From contig NZ_BJNE01000010.1 in assembly GCF_006539525.1 (NCBI RefSeq), positions 57,282 to 121,281 on the forward strand: a stretch of 64,000 bases of DNA, read 5' to 3'. Under the pieces are notes generated by a model. The model saw only the letters and a list, made by a program, of their open reading frames with translations. It ran no database searches and had not been told where the DNA came from. Origin of the DNA: Glutamicibacter nicotianae (GTDB lineage: Bacteria > Actinomycetota > Actinomycetes > Actinomycetales > Micrococcaceae). Of the stretch, positions 34,330 through 43,037 are shown in pieces. The position numbers and the translations under genes were made by a program. Each line of letters starts with the position of its first letter. Positions within the stretch are counted from its first letter, which is position 1.

Positions 34330-35013
34330 GTGAGCAAGTCAGTAGTCGTCATCAGCGGTGGACTGGGAACCCCATCAAGCTCCTCGCTGCTCGGTGGGCA
34401 AATCGGACAGAATATCGCCACCCAGCTGGCTGCTGCTGGGGTGCAGGCCGACGTGGCCAATATCGAACTGCGTGAGCATGCTGGTGAGATCACGAACAAC
34501 ATGCTCACCGGTTTCGCCGCCCCGGGCCTGCAGAAGGCCATCGATGCGGTAGTGGGTGCCGACGTGCTCGTGGCAGCGACCCCGGTCTTCACCGCCTCGG
34601 TCTCCGGCCTGTTCAAGTCCTTCCTCGATATCCTGGACCCCAAATCGCTGAGCGGAAAGCCGGTCGTGCTCGCCGCCACCGCGGGAACCCAGCGCCACCA
34701 GCTCGCGATTGACTACGCCATGCGCCCGATCTTCTCCTACCTGCGGGCGCAGATCATGCCGACCACAGTCTTCGCGGCCTCCGAGGATTTCGGCGGGCAG
34801 GGACTGTCCGGCACGCTGGCCGATCGCGCTCGCCGGGTTGCGCGGGAAGTCGTCCTGGCACTGTCGCTGAGCGAAGGCGAACTATCCGCGGACGCGGATT
34901 TGGGCGACACCCGTTCCATCGCCCCATCGGTCAGCGAATTCGCCGATCCCGATGACGAGCTCACCTCATTGCCGTTCGAAGCGCTGCTGGCGAACCTCAA
35001 ATCCGGTTCCTGA
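34330..35013 (+). CDS. NAD(P)H-dependent FMN reductase, CE1759 type
   Basis: 227 residues from GTG 34330 (GGCAGGAA site). The flavodoxin-like fold is recognised by SVVVISGGLGTPSSSSLLGGQI (phosphate loop), VLVAATPVFTASVSGLFKSFLDILD and PVVLAATAGTQRHQLAIDYAMRPIFSYLRA. Such enzymes supply reduced FMN to partner monooxygenases. None is adjacent; the downstream genes belong to aromatic meta-cleavage. A C-terminal extension of about 50 residues is poorly conserved. Confidence 0.85.
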   Translation: MSKSVVVISGGLGTPSSSSLLGGQIGQNIATQLAAAGVQADVANIELREHAGEITNNMLTGFAAPGLQKAIDAVVGADVLVAATPVFTASVSGLFKSFLDILDPKSLSGKPVVLAATAGTQRHQLAIDYAMRPIFSYLRAQIMPTTVFAASEDFGGQGLSGTLADRARRVAREVVLALSLSEGELSADADLGDTRSIAPSVSEFADPDDELTSLPFEALLANLKSGS

Positions 35014-35106
35014 GCCGGCCTGCTTCCATCATTCTGGCCCCGTTGTCCTGCATCCATTCGAATTGCCGTGAAAGCGAAGCAATATGTTAGTACGATGTGC
35101 CATCAA

Positions 35107-35121
35107 TACCGAACCTCGGTA
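35107..35121 (+). promoter_or_regulatory. Inverted repeat upstream of hpaH
   Basis: TACCGA-ACC-TCGGTA: perfect 6-bp arms, 86 bp before the hpaH start. Likely an operator for the control of the two meta-cleavage genes; no regulator gene for it is adjacent. Confidence 0.45.
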
Positions 35122-35206
35122 CGATCAAGAACCGTGAGCTAAGTCATTTCTTCGAGATGATGGCAGCTGAACGAGGTTTGAAGAGTAGTGAAAGGTGTAG
35201 CCGTCG

Positions 35207-35992
35207 ATGCTATCCGAGGAAACAATCACGGCCATTGCCGATGAGCTGGTCCAGGCCGGCGAGACGCGGACTCCCGTGCCGCGCCTGACCGCGCGTTACC
35301 CAGAAATGACGGTAGAGGATTCCTACCGCGTCCAGAACCTGTGGCGCCAGCGGTCCGAAGCGGCCGGCCGTGTGCTGGTAGGCCGCAAGATCGGCCTGAC
35401 TTCCCGTGCCATGCAGATGGCTACCGGCATTACCGAGCCTGACTACGGGATCATTTTCGACGATATGGTCTACGATTCCGGCGCAAAGCTGAAGTGGGAA
35501 GACTTCACCGGCGCCCGCGTGGAAATGGAACTGGCCTTCAAGCTCAAGAAGGATATCGAAGGCCCGCGGGCGAACATCTTCGATGTGCTCGACGCTACCG
35601 AATACGTCATCCCGGCCCTGGAAATCCTCGATGCCCGCGTGGAGATGGAAGGCCGCACGATTGTGGACACCATCAGCGACAACGCGGCCATGGGCGCCAT
35701 GGTGATCGGCGGCAACCCGGTCAAGCCCGAGAGCATCGATCTGCGCTGGGTCTCCGGCATCTTGTTCAAGAACCAGACCGTCGAGGAAACCGGCGTCGCA
35801 GCCGGTGTGCTGAACCACCCCGCCGCTGGCGTGTACTGGCTGGCCAACAAGATCGCCCCGCACGGCGACAAGCTCAAGGCCGGGGAAATCATCCTTGCCG
35901 GTTCCTTCACCCGCCCCATGTGGGTCAACGCCGGGGACACCGTCTTTGCCGACTACGGACCGTTGGGAACTGTGACATGCCATTTCGAGTAG
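35207..35992 (+). CDS. hpaH: 2-oxo-hept-4-ene-1,7-dioate hydratase
   Basis: 261 residues, close to the E. coli enzyme (267). Near-identical family segments include GRKIGLTSRAMQ, EPDYGIIFDDMV, ATEYVIPALEILDAR, DTISDNAA, ETGVAAGVLNHPAAGVYWLANK and ILAGSFTRP. It hydrates the dienoate product of homoprotocatechuate ring cleavage, using a divalent metal held by the Glu residues in ARVEMELAF. It overlaps the aldolase gene by 16 bp. Upstream pathway genes (ring-cleavage dioxygenase, isomerase) are not here. Confidence 0.9.
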   Translation: MLSEETITAIADELVQAGETRTPVPRLTARYPEMTVEDSYRVQNLWRQRSEAAGRVLVGRKIGLTSRAMQMATGITEPDYGIIFDDMVYDSGAKLKWEDFTGARVEMELAFKLKKDIEGPRANIFDVLDATEYVIPALEILDARVEMEGRTIVDTISDNAAMGAMVIGGNPVKPESIDLRWVSGILFKNQTVEETGVAAGVLNHPAAGVYWLANKIAPHGDKLKAGEIILAGSFTRPMWVNAGDTVFADYGPLGTVTCHFE

Positions 35993-36786
35993 AGCCGGAT
36001 CCGTCGCTGAAGGACGCGCTCAAGGACGCCGACCACTCGCTGGCCGGCATCTGGGTGTGCTCGGCCTCCCCGCTGGTCGCCGAGATCTGCGCAGGCGCAG
36101 GCTTCGATTGGCTGTTCATCGACGGCGAGCATTCGCCCAACGACCTGCAGAACATCCTCGCCCAGCTGCAAGCGGTGCGCAGCTACCCGGTAGTGCCGGT
36201 GGTCCGCCCTGCGGTCAACGACCCGGTGACAATCAAGCAGTTCCTGGACCTGGGCGTGCAGTCGCTGATCATCCCGATGGTCAACGACGCCGAGCAGGCC
36301 GCGGCTGCCGTGGCCGCCTGCCAGTACCCGCCCAAGGGCGTGCGCGGCGTCGGTTCCGCGCTGGCCCGCTCGGCCCGCTGGAACCGCATCCCCGACTACC
36401 TGGCCCGTGCCGACGAGACCATCACCATCATGGTGCAGATCGAAGCGGATGAAGCGGTGCGCAACGTCGAGGACATCGTCGCCACCGAAGGTGTCGACGG
36501 CATCTTCATCGGCCCATCGGACCTGGCCGCCTCCATGGGAGTGATCGGCCAGCAGAGCCACCCGGACGTGGTCGCCGCGGTGCTCAAGTCGATCAACGCG
36601 GCCAAGGCGGCGGGCAAGTATGCCGGGGTGAACGCCTTCGACCAGAAGAGCGCCCGCGAATACATGGCTGCCGGCGCGGACTTTGTCGGCGTGGGCGCCG
36701 ATGTGGCGTTGCTGGCCCGCTCCACCGAAGCGCTGGCTGCAAGCTTCTCCTCCGAAGCGCAGGGCGCCACACCGGACAGCTACTAG
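35977..36786 (+). CDS. hpaI: 4-hydroxy-2-oxoheptanedioate aldolase
   Basis: 269 residues from ATG 35977, inside the end of hpaH. The HpcH/HpaI fold is shown by GIWVCSASPLVAEICAGAGFDWLFIDGEHSPND, IPMVNDAEQA, the GVRGVGSALARSARW loop with catalytic Arg/His region, and IMVQIEADEAVRNVEDI leading to FIGPSDLAASMG with metal ligands Glu and Asp. It splits the C7 hydroxyoxo-acid to pyruvate and succinate semialdehyde. The succinate semialdehyde dehydrogenase needed next is not in this unit. Confidence 0.92.
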   Translation: MPFRVEPDPSLKDALKDADHSLAGIWVCSASPLVAEICAGAGFDWLFIDGEHSPNDLQNILAQLQAVRSYPVVPVVRPAVNDPVTIKQFLDLGVQSLIIPMVNDAEQAAAAVAACQYPPKGVRGVGSALARSARWNRIPDYLARADETITIMVQIEADEAVRNVEDIVATEGVDGIFIGPSDLAASMGVIGQQSHPDVVAAVLKSINAAKAAGKYAGVNAFDQKSAREYMAAGADFVGVGADVALLARSTEALAASFSSEAQGATPDSY

Positions 36787-36867
36787 CCCGGGCGTTCTAG
36801 GCAACCCTTCAGCTCATCATTGCGCGTCGATCGAGGCCGGTCGGCGCCAATGGTGGCAACATTGAAG

Positions 36868-38181
36868 ATGATGAGCCGCGAAAAGAAACCCATGAAGGCA
36901 GTGATGTTGCGCCTGCGCAACGGCTGGCCAATGCCCCTGGCGTTGCAGGGGGTCTTCGAGATACTGCAATCCGTGGTCTTTTGCCTTGCCCTGATCACGT
37001 TGCCGCTGGTCGCCGTCTATTTCAGCGGGGGCTTTCTGGAAGACTCCTTCGAGACGATCCTGCAGTTCGGCGGCCTCATCTGGCTGCTCGTCCACGGCGT
37101 GCCGGTGGAGATCCTGAATCTCGGTCCCGAAGCGGACCCCAGCTCTGTGATCGGATGGCTCACGCTGATCCCCCTGGGGCTGTCGCTGGTGCCCTTCCTG
37201 TTCTGCCTGCGTGCCGGGCGGCGCATCGCCCGCGCATCCTACACCGACCAGCTCTGGCAGGGGTTGGCCGGAGCCTTCCTGGCCTACGGGGCCATCGGCA
37301 CCGGCATCGGTTTCCTTGCCAATAATTCCTATGCGCGGGTCAATATCCTTGCCGCCGCCTTCATCCCGCTGATCATCGCCCTGCTGGGCCTGATTATCGG
37401 CGCGCGCCGAGAAGCCGGCTCCTGGGCCCGCCTGTTCGGTGTTGACACGGCCGCCTATATCCAGCGGGTCTCGCCGCATCGCCGCTGGGCCGGATCCTAT
37501 GTCTGGCATGTGATCGTCGCCGGATTCCTCGGCTATGTGGCCGCCGTGGGAATCTCCGGGTTGCTGCTGACCATCAACCTCGGTGTGCACTGGACCGATG
37601 TCGCCAACGTGTCCCAGGAGCTGCGCCCGGGACCGATCGGCTCGGCAGCGCTGACCCTGGTGCAGCTGTCCTTCATCCCGAATGCGGTGTTCTGGGTCTT
37701 GTCGTGGATCAGCGGCGGCGGGTTCAGCATCGGCACCGGCAGCACCCTGTCCACCCTGGAAACCACGGTGGGCCCGCTGCCGTCGATTCCAATGCTCGCG
37801 TCCCTGCCCTCCGGGGACATGGCGCACCAATGGCTGTTCCTGCTGATCCCGGTGGCCGCAGGCATCGTGGCCGGCTGGTACTTCCTGCGCGTGGGCGAGA
37901 ACCACCTCGAAGACTGGTTTGCCCGCAGGATTCCCTTCAATGCCTTGTCGCTGGGGGCCTCGACCGCATGCTTGGCGGTCTTCACCGGGGTCGTGACCGG
38001 GCTGCTGAGCCTTGCCGGTTCCTGGCTCTCCTCCGGTTCCCTGGCCATCGGCCGGCTGGTCGAGATCGGCCCGAACATGTGGGCCACCGCCGGCGCCCTG
38101 GCACTGCAAATCGGCTTGGGCACCGCCATCGGCTACCTGATTGCCCCGCTCTTCGAAACCGACCCGGTGCTCGAAGGCTAG
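36868..38181 (+). CDS. DUF6350 / cell division protein PerM-like membrane protein
   Basis: About 437 residues with ten or more hydrophobic helices. The start is uncertain: ATG 36868, ATG 36871 and ATG 36850 are in frame. Segments such as YGAIGTGIGFLANNS and LSFIPNAVFWVLSWISGGGFSIG, and its place close to purN, identify the DUF6350 family, whose mycobacterial member PerM takes part in cell division under stress. It ends tail to tail with a lipoprotein gene, the two stops sharing CTAG. Confidence 0.8.
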   Translation: MMSREKKPMKAVMLRLRNGWPMPLALQGVFEILQSVVFCLALITLPLVAVYFSGGFLEDSFETILQFGGLIWLLVHGVPVEILNLGPEADPSSVIGWLTLIPLGLSLVPFLFCLRAGRRIARASYTDQLWQGLAGAFLAYGAIGTGIGFLANNSYARVNILAAAFIPLIIALLGLIIGARREAGSWARLFGVDTAAYIQRVSPHRRWAGSYVWHVIVAGFLGYVAAVGISGLLLTINLGVHWTDVANVSQELRPGPIGSAALTLVQLSFIPNAVFWVLSWISGGGFSIGTGSTLSTLETTVGPLPSIPMLASLPSGDMAHQWLFLLIPVAAGIVAGWYFLRVGENHLEDWFARRIPFNALSLGASTACLAVFTGVVTGLLSLAGSWLSSGSLAIGRLVEIGPNMWATAGALALQIGLGTAIGYLIAPLFETDPVLEG

Positions 38182-38816
38182 GTCAGGCTGGCCAGCACCA
38201 GCGGGTCGCCCTCGGGGCGGTTGATGGTGATCTGTCCCAGCGTCGCGGCGGTTGATTCTTCCATCACCAGCAGCACGGAGTCGTTTTCGGTGACTACCTG
38301 GATATCCTCGGCGGCAAGCTCAGGGTGCGAGGCGCGCATTTCGGAGACGGCGTTCTGAACCGTCTCGCCGCTGATGCCGGCAGGCATCAGGTAGGTGACG
38401 ATTTCCAGGCTGTTCTCGCCGCCGTTGACCTTGAGCGGAACCCCGTTCTCCACCACGTAATCCATCGTCGGGCAGGTGGTTCCGGCGATCTCGTAGTCGC
38501 CGTCCTCTTCCACCGGCTCGGGAATGGCCACCATGCACAGTTGGCCTTCGTTGCCGACCGCGACATAATGCCGGCCGAGGTCCGAGGTGGCCAGCAGGTG
38601 GCGGGTTTGCGGGTCGTAGGATTCGGTATCCTCGAAGCCCTCGGGAAGCTTGTCGTCATCGTCCTGCGTTTGCGCCAGCAGCGGCAGGTATTCCTCGGCC
38701 GAAGGGACCGGAACATCGCTTGGTTCGCTCTGGGGAGTCCCGGCCGAACATGCCGTCAGGGTGAGCAGCCCGGTGATTGCCAGTGCAGAAACTTTTCCGA
38801 AATATGCCTTTGGCAT
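38178..38816 (-). CDS. Putative lipoprotein, function unknown
   Basis: 212 residues from ATG 38816. A signal (VSALAITGLLTLTACSAG) ends in lipobox LTAC, so the mature protein is anchored outside the membrane. The rest is acidic, with DDDDKLPEGFEDTE and two cysteines (LCMVAIPEP and TTCPTMDY), which may form a disulfide. No family is recognised; similar lipoproteins are widespread in Micrococcaceae. Single gene. Confidence 0.7.
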   Translation of the reverse strand: MPKAYFGKVSALAITGLLTLTACSAGTPQSEPSDVPVPSAEEYLPLLAQTQDDDDKLPEGFEDTESYDPQTRHLLATSDLGRHYVAVGNEGQLCMVAIPEPVEEDGDYEIAGTTCPTMDYVVENGVPLKVNGGENSLEIVTYLMPAGISGETVQNAVSEMRASHPELAAEDIQVVTENDSVLLVMEESTAATLGQITINRPEGDPLVLASLT

Positions 38817-38921
38817 GGACGCCTGGCTCCTTACGTAGACCTGTTTTCGCGCATACGCCAAGAAGTCTAGCCAAAGGCCACAACCCATTCCATTGACCTG
38901 CTGGGTCCGTATCGGGCACAG

Positions 38922-39452
38922 TTAGCTGATTTCCACACCCAGATCCCACAGGTGATGCACGAGATCATGCCAGGCATACTGGTTCAGCGTTTCCACGGTA
39001 AACGCGGCGCCGTTCGAGCGCAGGCCGCGGCGGGAATACTGCGCCGGATCCAGGCTCTTCAGTATCGCGGCGTAGCCCGCGGCATTCTTCCGCAGCAGCT
39101 CGGCGACCTGACCGGCTCCCAGCGCGTTGTAGTTTCCCGCCTCGGCCGCCTGGTCCTGGTCCCAGTTGGGGAACTCCGGTTCATCGCGTTCCAGCATCAG
39201 GGTGAAGCGCCCGGTCATCACCTCAAGCATTTCGGCGACGTGCGCCACGTACTCCTGCGCGCTCCAGCGCGCAGGGTTGGTGCGGATGGCAGCATCGGGA
39301 CGTGAGAGTACCGAGATGTAGCGCTCCACGTGTCCAGGCAGCTGCTCAATGGCATCGCCCGGCGAGATGCCGCGCACGTCATAGCCGCACTGCTCGCACA
39401 CCGTATCCAAGACAATTGTCCAGTCCTTGCCGTCGGGAACTATCTGGCTCAT
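38922..39452 (-). CDS. DinB-family protein
   Basis: 176 residues from ATG 39452 (GGAGG 7 nt before). The four-helix DinB fold is suggested by the three spaced histidine positions: WSAQEYVAHVAEML, and WHDLVHHLWDLG at the end. It starts with a CEQCGYDVRG segment that occurs in many actinobacterial DinB relatives. Members bind a metal and some are thiol transferases, for example for mycothiol; the activity here is unknown. Divergent from purN. Confidence 0.75.
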   Translation of the reverse strand: MSQIVPDGKDWTIVLDTVCEQCGYDVRGISPGDAIEQLPGHVERYISVLSRPDAAIRTNPARWSAQEYVAHVAEMLEVMTGRFTLMLERDEPEFPNWDQDQAAEAGNYNALGAGQVAELLRKNAAGYAAILKSLDPAQYSRRGLRSNGAAFTVETLNQYAWHDLVHHLWDLGVEIS

Positions 39453-39600
39453 CAAGACCTCCACATCGAACTGCGCTGTTAAGGCCAGTCTATGGCCGGT
39501 ACAGCACGCGGGCATCGAATATGGCGGCAGCAGAGGAAACGCAGTGCAACATTGCGTCCGGGTTCAAGGGAGGCAAGAAGCGAACCGTAGAATTGAACCC

Positions 39601-40170
39601 ATGCGCATTGTGGTTTTGGTTTCAGGTACCGGTTCTAATCTCCAGGCAGTCATCGATGCCGTCGCCAGCGGCGAACTGGAGAACGTCGAGATCGCTGCCG
39701 TCGGCGCAGACAAGCACGGCACCTACGGGGTGGAACGCTCGGCTGCCGCCGGCATCGAGACCTTCGTGGTGAACTTCAAGGACTATGCGGACCGCGGCGA
39801 CTGGAACCATGCGCTGACCGAAAAGTGCCTGTCCTACGCCCCGGACTATGTGGTGTCCTCCGGATTCATGCGCATCGTCGGCGAAGAGTTCATCAATGCC
39901 TTCGACGGCACCTACATCAACACCCACCCGGCCCTGCTGCCGTCCTTCCCGGGCGCCCACGGCGTGCGCGACGCCCTGGCCTACGGTGTGAAGGTCACCG
40001 GCTGCACCGTGCACATTGCGGATGCCGGGGTGGACACCGGTCCGATCCTGCGCCAGGAAGCCGTGGCCATCGAGGATACCGACACCGAAGAATCCCTGCA
40101 CGAGCGCATCAAGGTAGTCGAGCGCCGCCTGCTCATCGCCACCCTGGCGGATCTGGCCCAAGAAAACTAG
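39601..40170 (+). CDS. purN: Phosphoribosylglycinamide formyltransferase
   Basis: 189 residues. VVLVSGTGSNLQAVID binds the GAR phosphate. GFMRIVGEEFINAF leads to INTHPALLPSFPGAHGVRDAL with catalytic Asn/His, and HIADAGVDTGPILRQEAV holds the catalytic Asp. It formylates GAR with 10-formyl-THF in purine synthesis. ATG 39601 is close to where similarity starts; the ribosome site is weak. The gene for the next formyl transfer, purH, is 10.5 kb further on although the two commonly neighbour each other in actinobacteria. Confidence 0.95.
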   Translation: MRIVVLVSGTGSNLQAVIDAVASGELENVEIAAVGADKHGTYGVERSAAAGIETFVVNFKDYADRGDWNHALTEKCLSYAPDYVVSSGFMRIVGEEFINAFDGTYINTHPALLPSFPGAHGVRDALAYGVKVTGCTVHIADAGVDTGPILRQEAVAIEDTDTEESLHERIKVVERRLLIATLADLAQEN

Positions 40171-40202
40171 CCGGCGACCCACCACGTAAAATTGGTGGCG
40201 AG

Positions 40203-41717
40203 ATGAATGAACTGACACCGCCGCCCGGGCAGGCAACCGAAACCGAACTGTTCACCGACGAGGAACTGGCGACTGCGCTGAAGGTGCTCTCGGTGGTGCA
40301 CACGCTGGACTCCGCGGATGAACGGCATATCGCCGTGCGCCGCGCGACCAGCAACATGTTCAAGGCTGCCAAGCGCTACCGCAAATCCCAGAAGCGCGCC
40401 GAGATCAGCGCCGCTGACCGCGCGCTGATCGAGCGGACCGCCACCGGCTCGCCGCAGCGGCTGGACGACGAGACCCTGGGCCTGGATCTGAGCACCCCGA
40501 CCCAGGGGCAGAGTGCCGGGCAATTCCGCAAGCCGCGCGGCTGCTACATTTGCAAGCAGCGCTACACCACGGTGGATGCCTTCCACCACTATCTCTGCCC
40601 TGACTGCGCCGCCGCCGGGCGCGAACGCCGCGATGCCCGCGCCGACCTGTCCGGCAAGCGCGCGCTGCTCACCGGCGGCCGGGCGAAGATCGGCATGCAT
40701 ATCGCCCTGCGCCTGCTGCGCGACGGCGCCCACACCACCATCACCACGCGCTTCCCCAAGGACGCTGCCCGGCGCTTCGCCGCATTGGAGGACAGCGCGG
40801 ACTGGATGCACCGGCTGCGCATCGTGGGCATCGACCTGCGCGACCCCGCCCAGGTGATCTCGCTGGCTGACCGCATTGCGGCCGAGGGCCCGCTGGACAT
40901 CCTGATCAACAATGCCGCGCAGACCGTGCGCCGCACCGCGAACTCCTACCAGCACCTGATCGAATCAGAGCTGCAGCCGCTGGCCGGTGAACTGGCCTTC
41001 GGGCAGGGCGGACCTCAGCTGTGGGGCGAGGCGAACCCGCCGGCCGAGCACCCGCGGGCGCTGGCCAGCGCCTTCCGGCTGGAGGATTCCGCGCTGCTGG
41101 CCCCGAGCACGCTGGGCGGGTACGACGCGCAGCAGCTCGCGGACCTGGCGATGACCGCCGGTTCCGCCTCCCTGGAGCGCATTGCCGCGGGCACCGCCAT
41201 CGATGCCGGGGGACTGGTGCCGGATGTGGTCACGGAGAATTCCTGGACCCAGATCCTCGGGGATGTGGATGCCCTGGAAATGCTGGAAGTGCAGCTGTGC
41301 AATGTCACCGCGCCCTTCCTGCTGGCCTCCCGGCTGCGCCCCGCGCTGGCCGCCTCCGAGGCGCGGCGCAAGTACATCGTGAACGTCTCGGCCATGGAAG
41401 GCCAGTTCTCCCGCCGCTACAAGGGCGCCGGGCACCCGCACACCAACATGGCCAAGGCCTCGCTGAATATGCTCACCCGCACCAGCGCCGAGGAAATGCT
41501 CGCCACCGACCGGATCCTGATGACCGCGGTGGACACCGGGTGGATCACCGACGAGCGCCCGCACGATGCCAAGGTGCGCATGGTCGCCGAAGGCTGGCAC
41601 GCCCCGCTGGATCTGATCGACGGCGCCGCCCGCGTCTACCAGCCCATCGTCGATGGCGAACGCGGCATCGACCTGTACGGCTGCTTCCTCAAGGACTACC
41701 AGCCCTCGCCGTGGTAG
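40203..41717 (+). CDS. Short-chain dehydrogenase/reductase with N-terminal zinc ribbon
   Basis: 504 residues. Residues 1-110 are helical and basic (FKAAKRYRKSQKRAEIS). A treble-cysteine/His unit follows at about 114-137 (CYICKQRYTTVDAFHHYLCPDC), with two CxxC knuckles. An SDR fold comes next: GKRALLTGGRAKIGMHIALRLL (cofactor loop), DILINNAAQT, NVSAMEGQFSR with the active Ser region, and the catalytic Tyr/Lys pair replaced by HTNMAKASLNML (Lys kept, no YxxxK Tyr). It lies 32 bp after purN. Function unknown. Confidence 0.8.
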   Translation: MNELTPPPGQATETELFTDEELATALKVLSVVHTLDSADERHIAVRRATSNMFKAAKRYRKSQKRAEISAADRALIERTATGSPQRLDDETLGLDLSTPTQGQSAGQFRKPRGCYICKQRYTTVDAFHHYLCPDCAAAGRERRDARADLSGKRALLTGGRAKIGMHIALRLLRDGAHTTITTRFPKDAARRFAALEDSADWMHRLRIVGIDLRDPAQVISLADRIAAEGPLDILINNAAQTVRRTANSYQHLIESELQPLAGELAFGQGGPQLWGEANPPAEHPRALASAFRLEDSALLAPSTLGGYDAQQLADLAMTAGSASLERIAAGTAIDAGGLVPDVVTENSWTQILGDVDALEMLEVQLCNVTAPFLLASRLRPALAASEARRKYIVNVSAMEGQFSRRYKGAGHPHTNMAKASLNMLTRTSAEEMLATDRILMTAVDTGWITDERPHDAKVRMVAEGWHAPLDLIDGAARVYQPIVDGERGIDLYGCFLKDYQPSPW

Positions 41718-41741
41718 GAAGCCGCGCGTGCTGCGCCGGGG

Positions 41742-42431
41742 CTAGGACGCACCCTGTCGGCCCAGCGGCACCTCGGCGAGCACCGCCGAGCCGGCATCGC
41801 GCAGCTGGATCACTGAAATGTCGTTCAGCATCACCGGCACGGCGCCGGTCATCTGCGTCGTGCCGGTTGTTGTGGCCAGCCAGGCTCCGGCCTGCTCGGC
41901 GCTTCCCGCCGCATCCAGCACCCACAGCGAAAGCTGGCCATCGGTGGGCAGGTCGCGGCCGTCGAAATGGACTTCGGTGCCCCAGGCCTTGGCCTTCAGT
42001 CCCAGATCCACCTGCGCGCCGGTGCCGCCGCGCACCTCGTAGCTGGCATCCGTTGCCGGCGCCTGCGCGGGGAACAGCACCGGAGAGAGCCCGAGCCCCA
42101 GCGCCACCGATGCTGCCACGGCCGCTGCCAAGCCGGCGCCCTTCACGATCCTCCGGCGCCGCCGCCGCGCCCGCAGGCCATCCAGTGTTCGCTCCGGTGG
42201 TGCCTGCCCGTGCTCGGCGGTTTGCTCCGCAGTCTGCTGCGCGGGCCGCTCCATGAGCAGGGCATGGGCGGTGGCCTCGTCCAGGGCGCGCAGCCGCGGA
42301 CCGATGGCGCCGAACTGCTTGGCCTCCTGCTGGCATTGCTGGCACCCGGCCAGGTGCGCTTCGAATGCCGCATGTTCTGCCGGTGCCAACCCGCCGAGCA
42401 AGTAGGCCCCGAGGTCGATATGCTCGTTCAC
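41742..42431 (-). CDS. rskA: Anti-sigma factor, RskA type with zinc-binding ZAS domain
   Basis: 229 residues beginning with GTG, which overlaps the sigma gene stop. The N-terminal anti-sigma domain holds the zinc motif HLAGCQQC (HxxxCxxC, about residues 26-33). One transmembrane helix (GLAAAVAASVALGLGL) follows a run of arginines, and the outer C-terminal RskA domain ends the protein (VDLGLKAKAWGTEVHFDGRDL, LSLWVLDAAG). It should hold its partner sigma factor inactive at the membrane until cut by regulated proteolysis. Symbol by family only. Confidence 0.88.
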   Translation of the reverse strand: MNEHIDLGAYLLGGLAPAEHAAFEAHLAGCQQCQQEAKQFGAIGPRLRALDEATAHALLMERPAQQTAEQTAEHGQAPPERTLDGLRARRRRRRIVKGAGLAAAVAASVALGLGLSPVLFPAQAPATDASYEVRGGTGAQVDLGLKAKAWGTEVHFDGRDLPTDGQLSLWVLDAAGSAEQAGAWLATTTGTTQMTGAVPVMLNDISVIQLRDAGSAVLAEVPLGRQGAS

Positions 42432-42961
42432 TTCTCCACTCCCATTTCGGCCAGGATCCCGCGCAACGAGCGCAGGGCATAGTAGGCGCGGGACTTCACG
42501 GTACCCTCCGGGATCTGCAGTTCCACGGCCGTTTGGGCCACAGTGGAACCGAAGTAATGCAGATGGACGACCACCTGCCGATGCTCAAGGCTCAAGCGCA
42601 TCAGTGCTTCCTCCATCAAGATCCGGTCCAGCGCCTCGGCGATGCCGGCGGTCGAATCCCTGGACTCGGGGTCGACTTCTCCCAGCGGGATTGCCGAGAT
42701 CCTCGCGGCGGCTCGGCGATGCCTGTCGATGATGACATTGCGCGCCGTGGCAAAGAGGTAGCTGCGCAGCGAACCGGTCACCTCCGGCGAGGCTCTCCAG
42801 ACCCGCAGCACCGTTTCCTGCACCACGTCGTCGGCTTCCTCCTGGCTGCGGGCCACCCGCAGCGCGAAACGCCGCAGGGCATCGCCATGCTCCCGGTAGA
42901 TATCGGAGACTATCTGCGCATCCAAGGGCACCTTCTTCTGGTTCGGCTTCCTATGATCCAA
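42428..42961 (-). CDS. ECF RNA polymerase sigma factor (SigK/SigL group)
   Basis: 177 residues from a TTG at 42961 (GTG 42931 is an alternative). Region 2 is YREHGDALRRFALRVARSQEEADDVVQETVLRVWR, and region 4 is MRLSLEHRQVVVHLHYFGSTVAQTAVELQIPEGTVKSR. It is translationally coupled to the RskA-type anti-sigma gene. Its own promoter (42975-43005) has GGGTGAAC-N17-CGTCTA, matching that of the divergent lipoprotein, so it appears to control both. Confidence 0.9.
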   Translation of the reverse strand: MDHRKPNQKKVPLDAQIVSDIYREHGDALRRFALRVARSQEEADDVVQETVLRVWRASPEVTGSLRSYLFATARNVIIDRHRRAAARISAIPLGEVDPESRDSTAGIAEALDRILMEEALMRLSLEHRQVVVHLHYFGSTVAQTAVELQIPEGTVKSRAYYALRSLRGILAEMGVEK

Positions 42962-42974
42962 GGCTTCACTTCCC

Positions 42975-43005
42975 TAGACGCAGCGCAGCGGCAAATAGTT
43001 CACCC
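42975..43005 (-). promoter_or_regulatory. ECF-type promoter of the sigma/anti-sigma operon
   Basis: On the minus strand GGGTGAAC (43005-42998) and CGTCTA (42980-42975) are 17 nt apart. The -10 box lies only 14 nt from the start codon, so the leader is very short. The wording recalls the TGAACC-CGT type promoters of mycobacterial SigL. Confidence 0.65.
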
Positions 43006-43037
43006 ATGCCCCAAGTATGCATAAGAACTTCCCTGGC

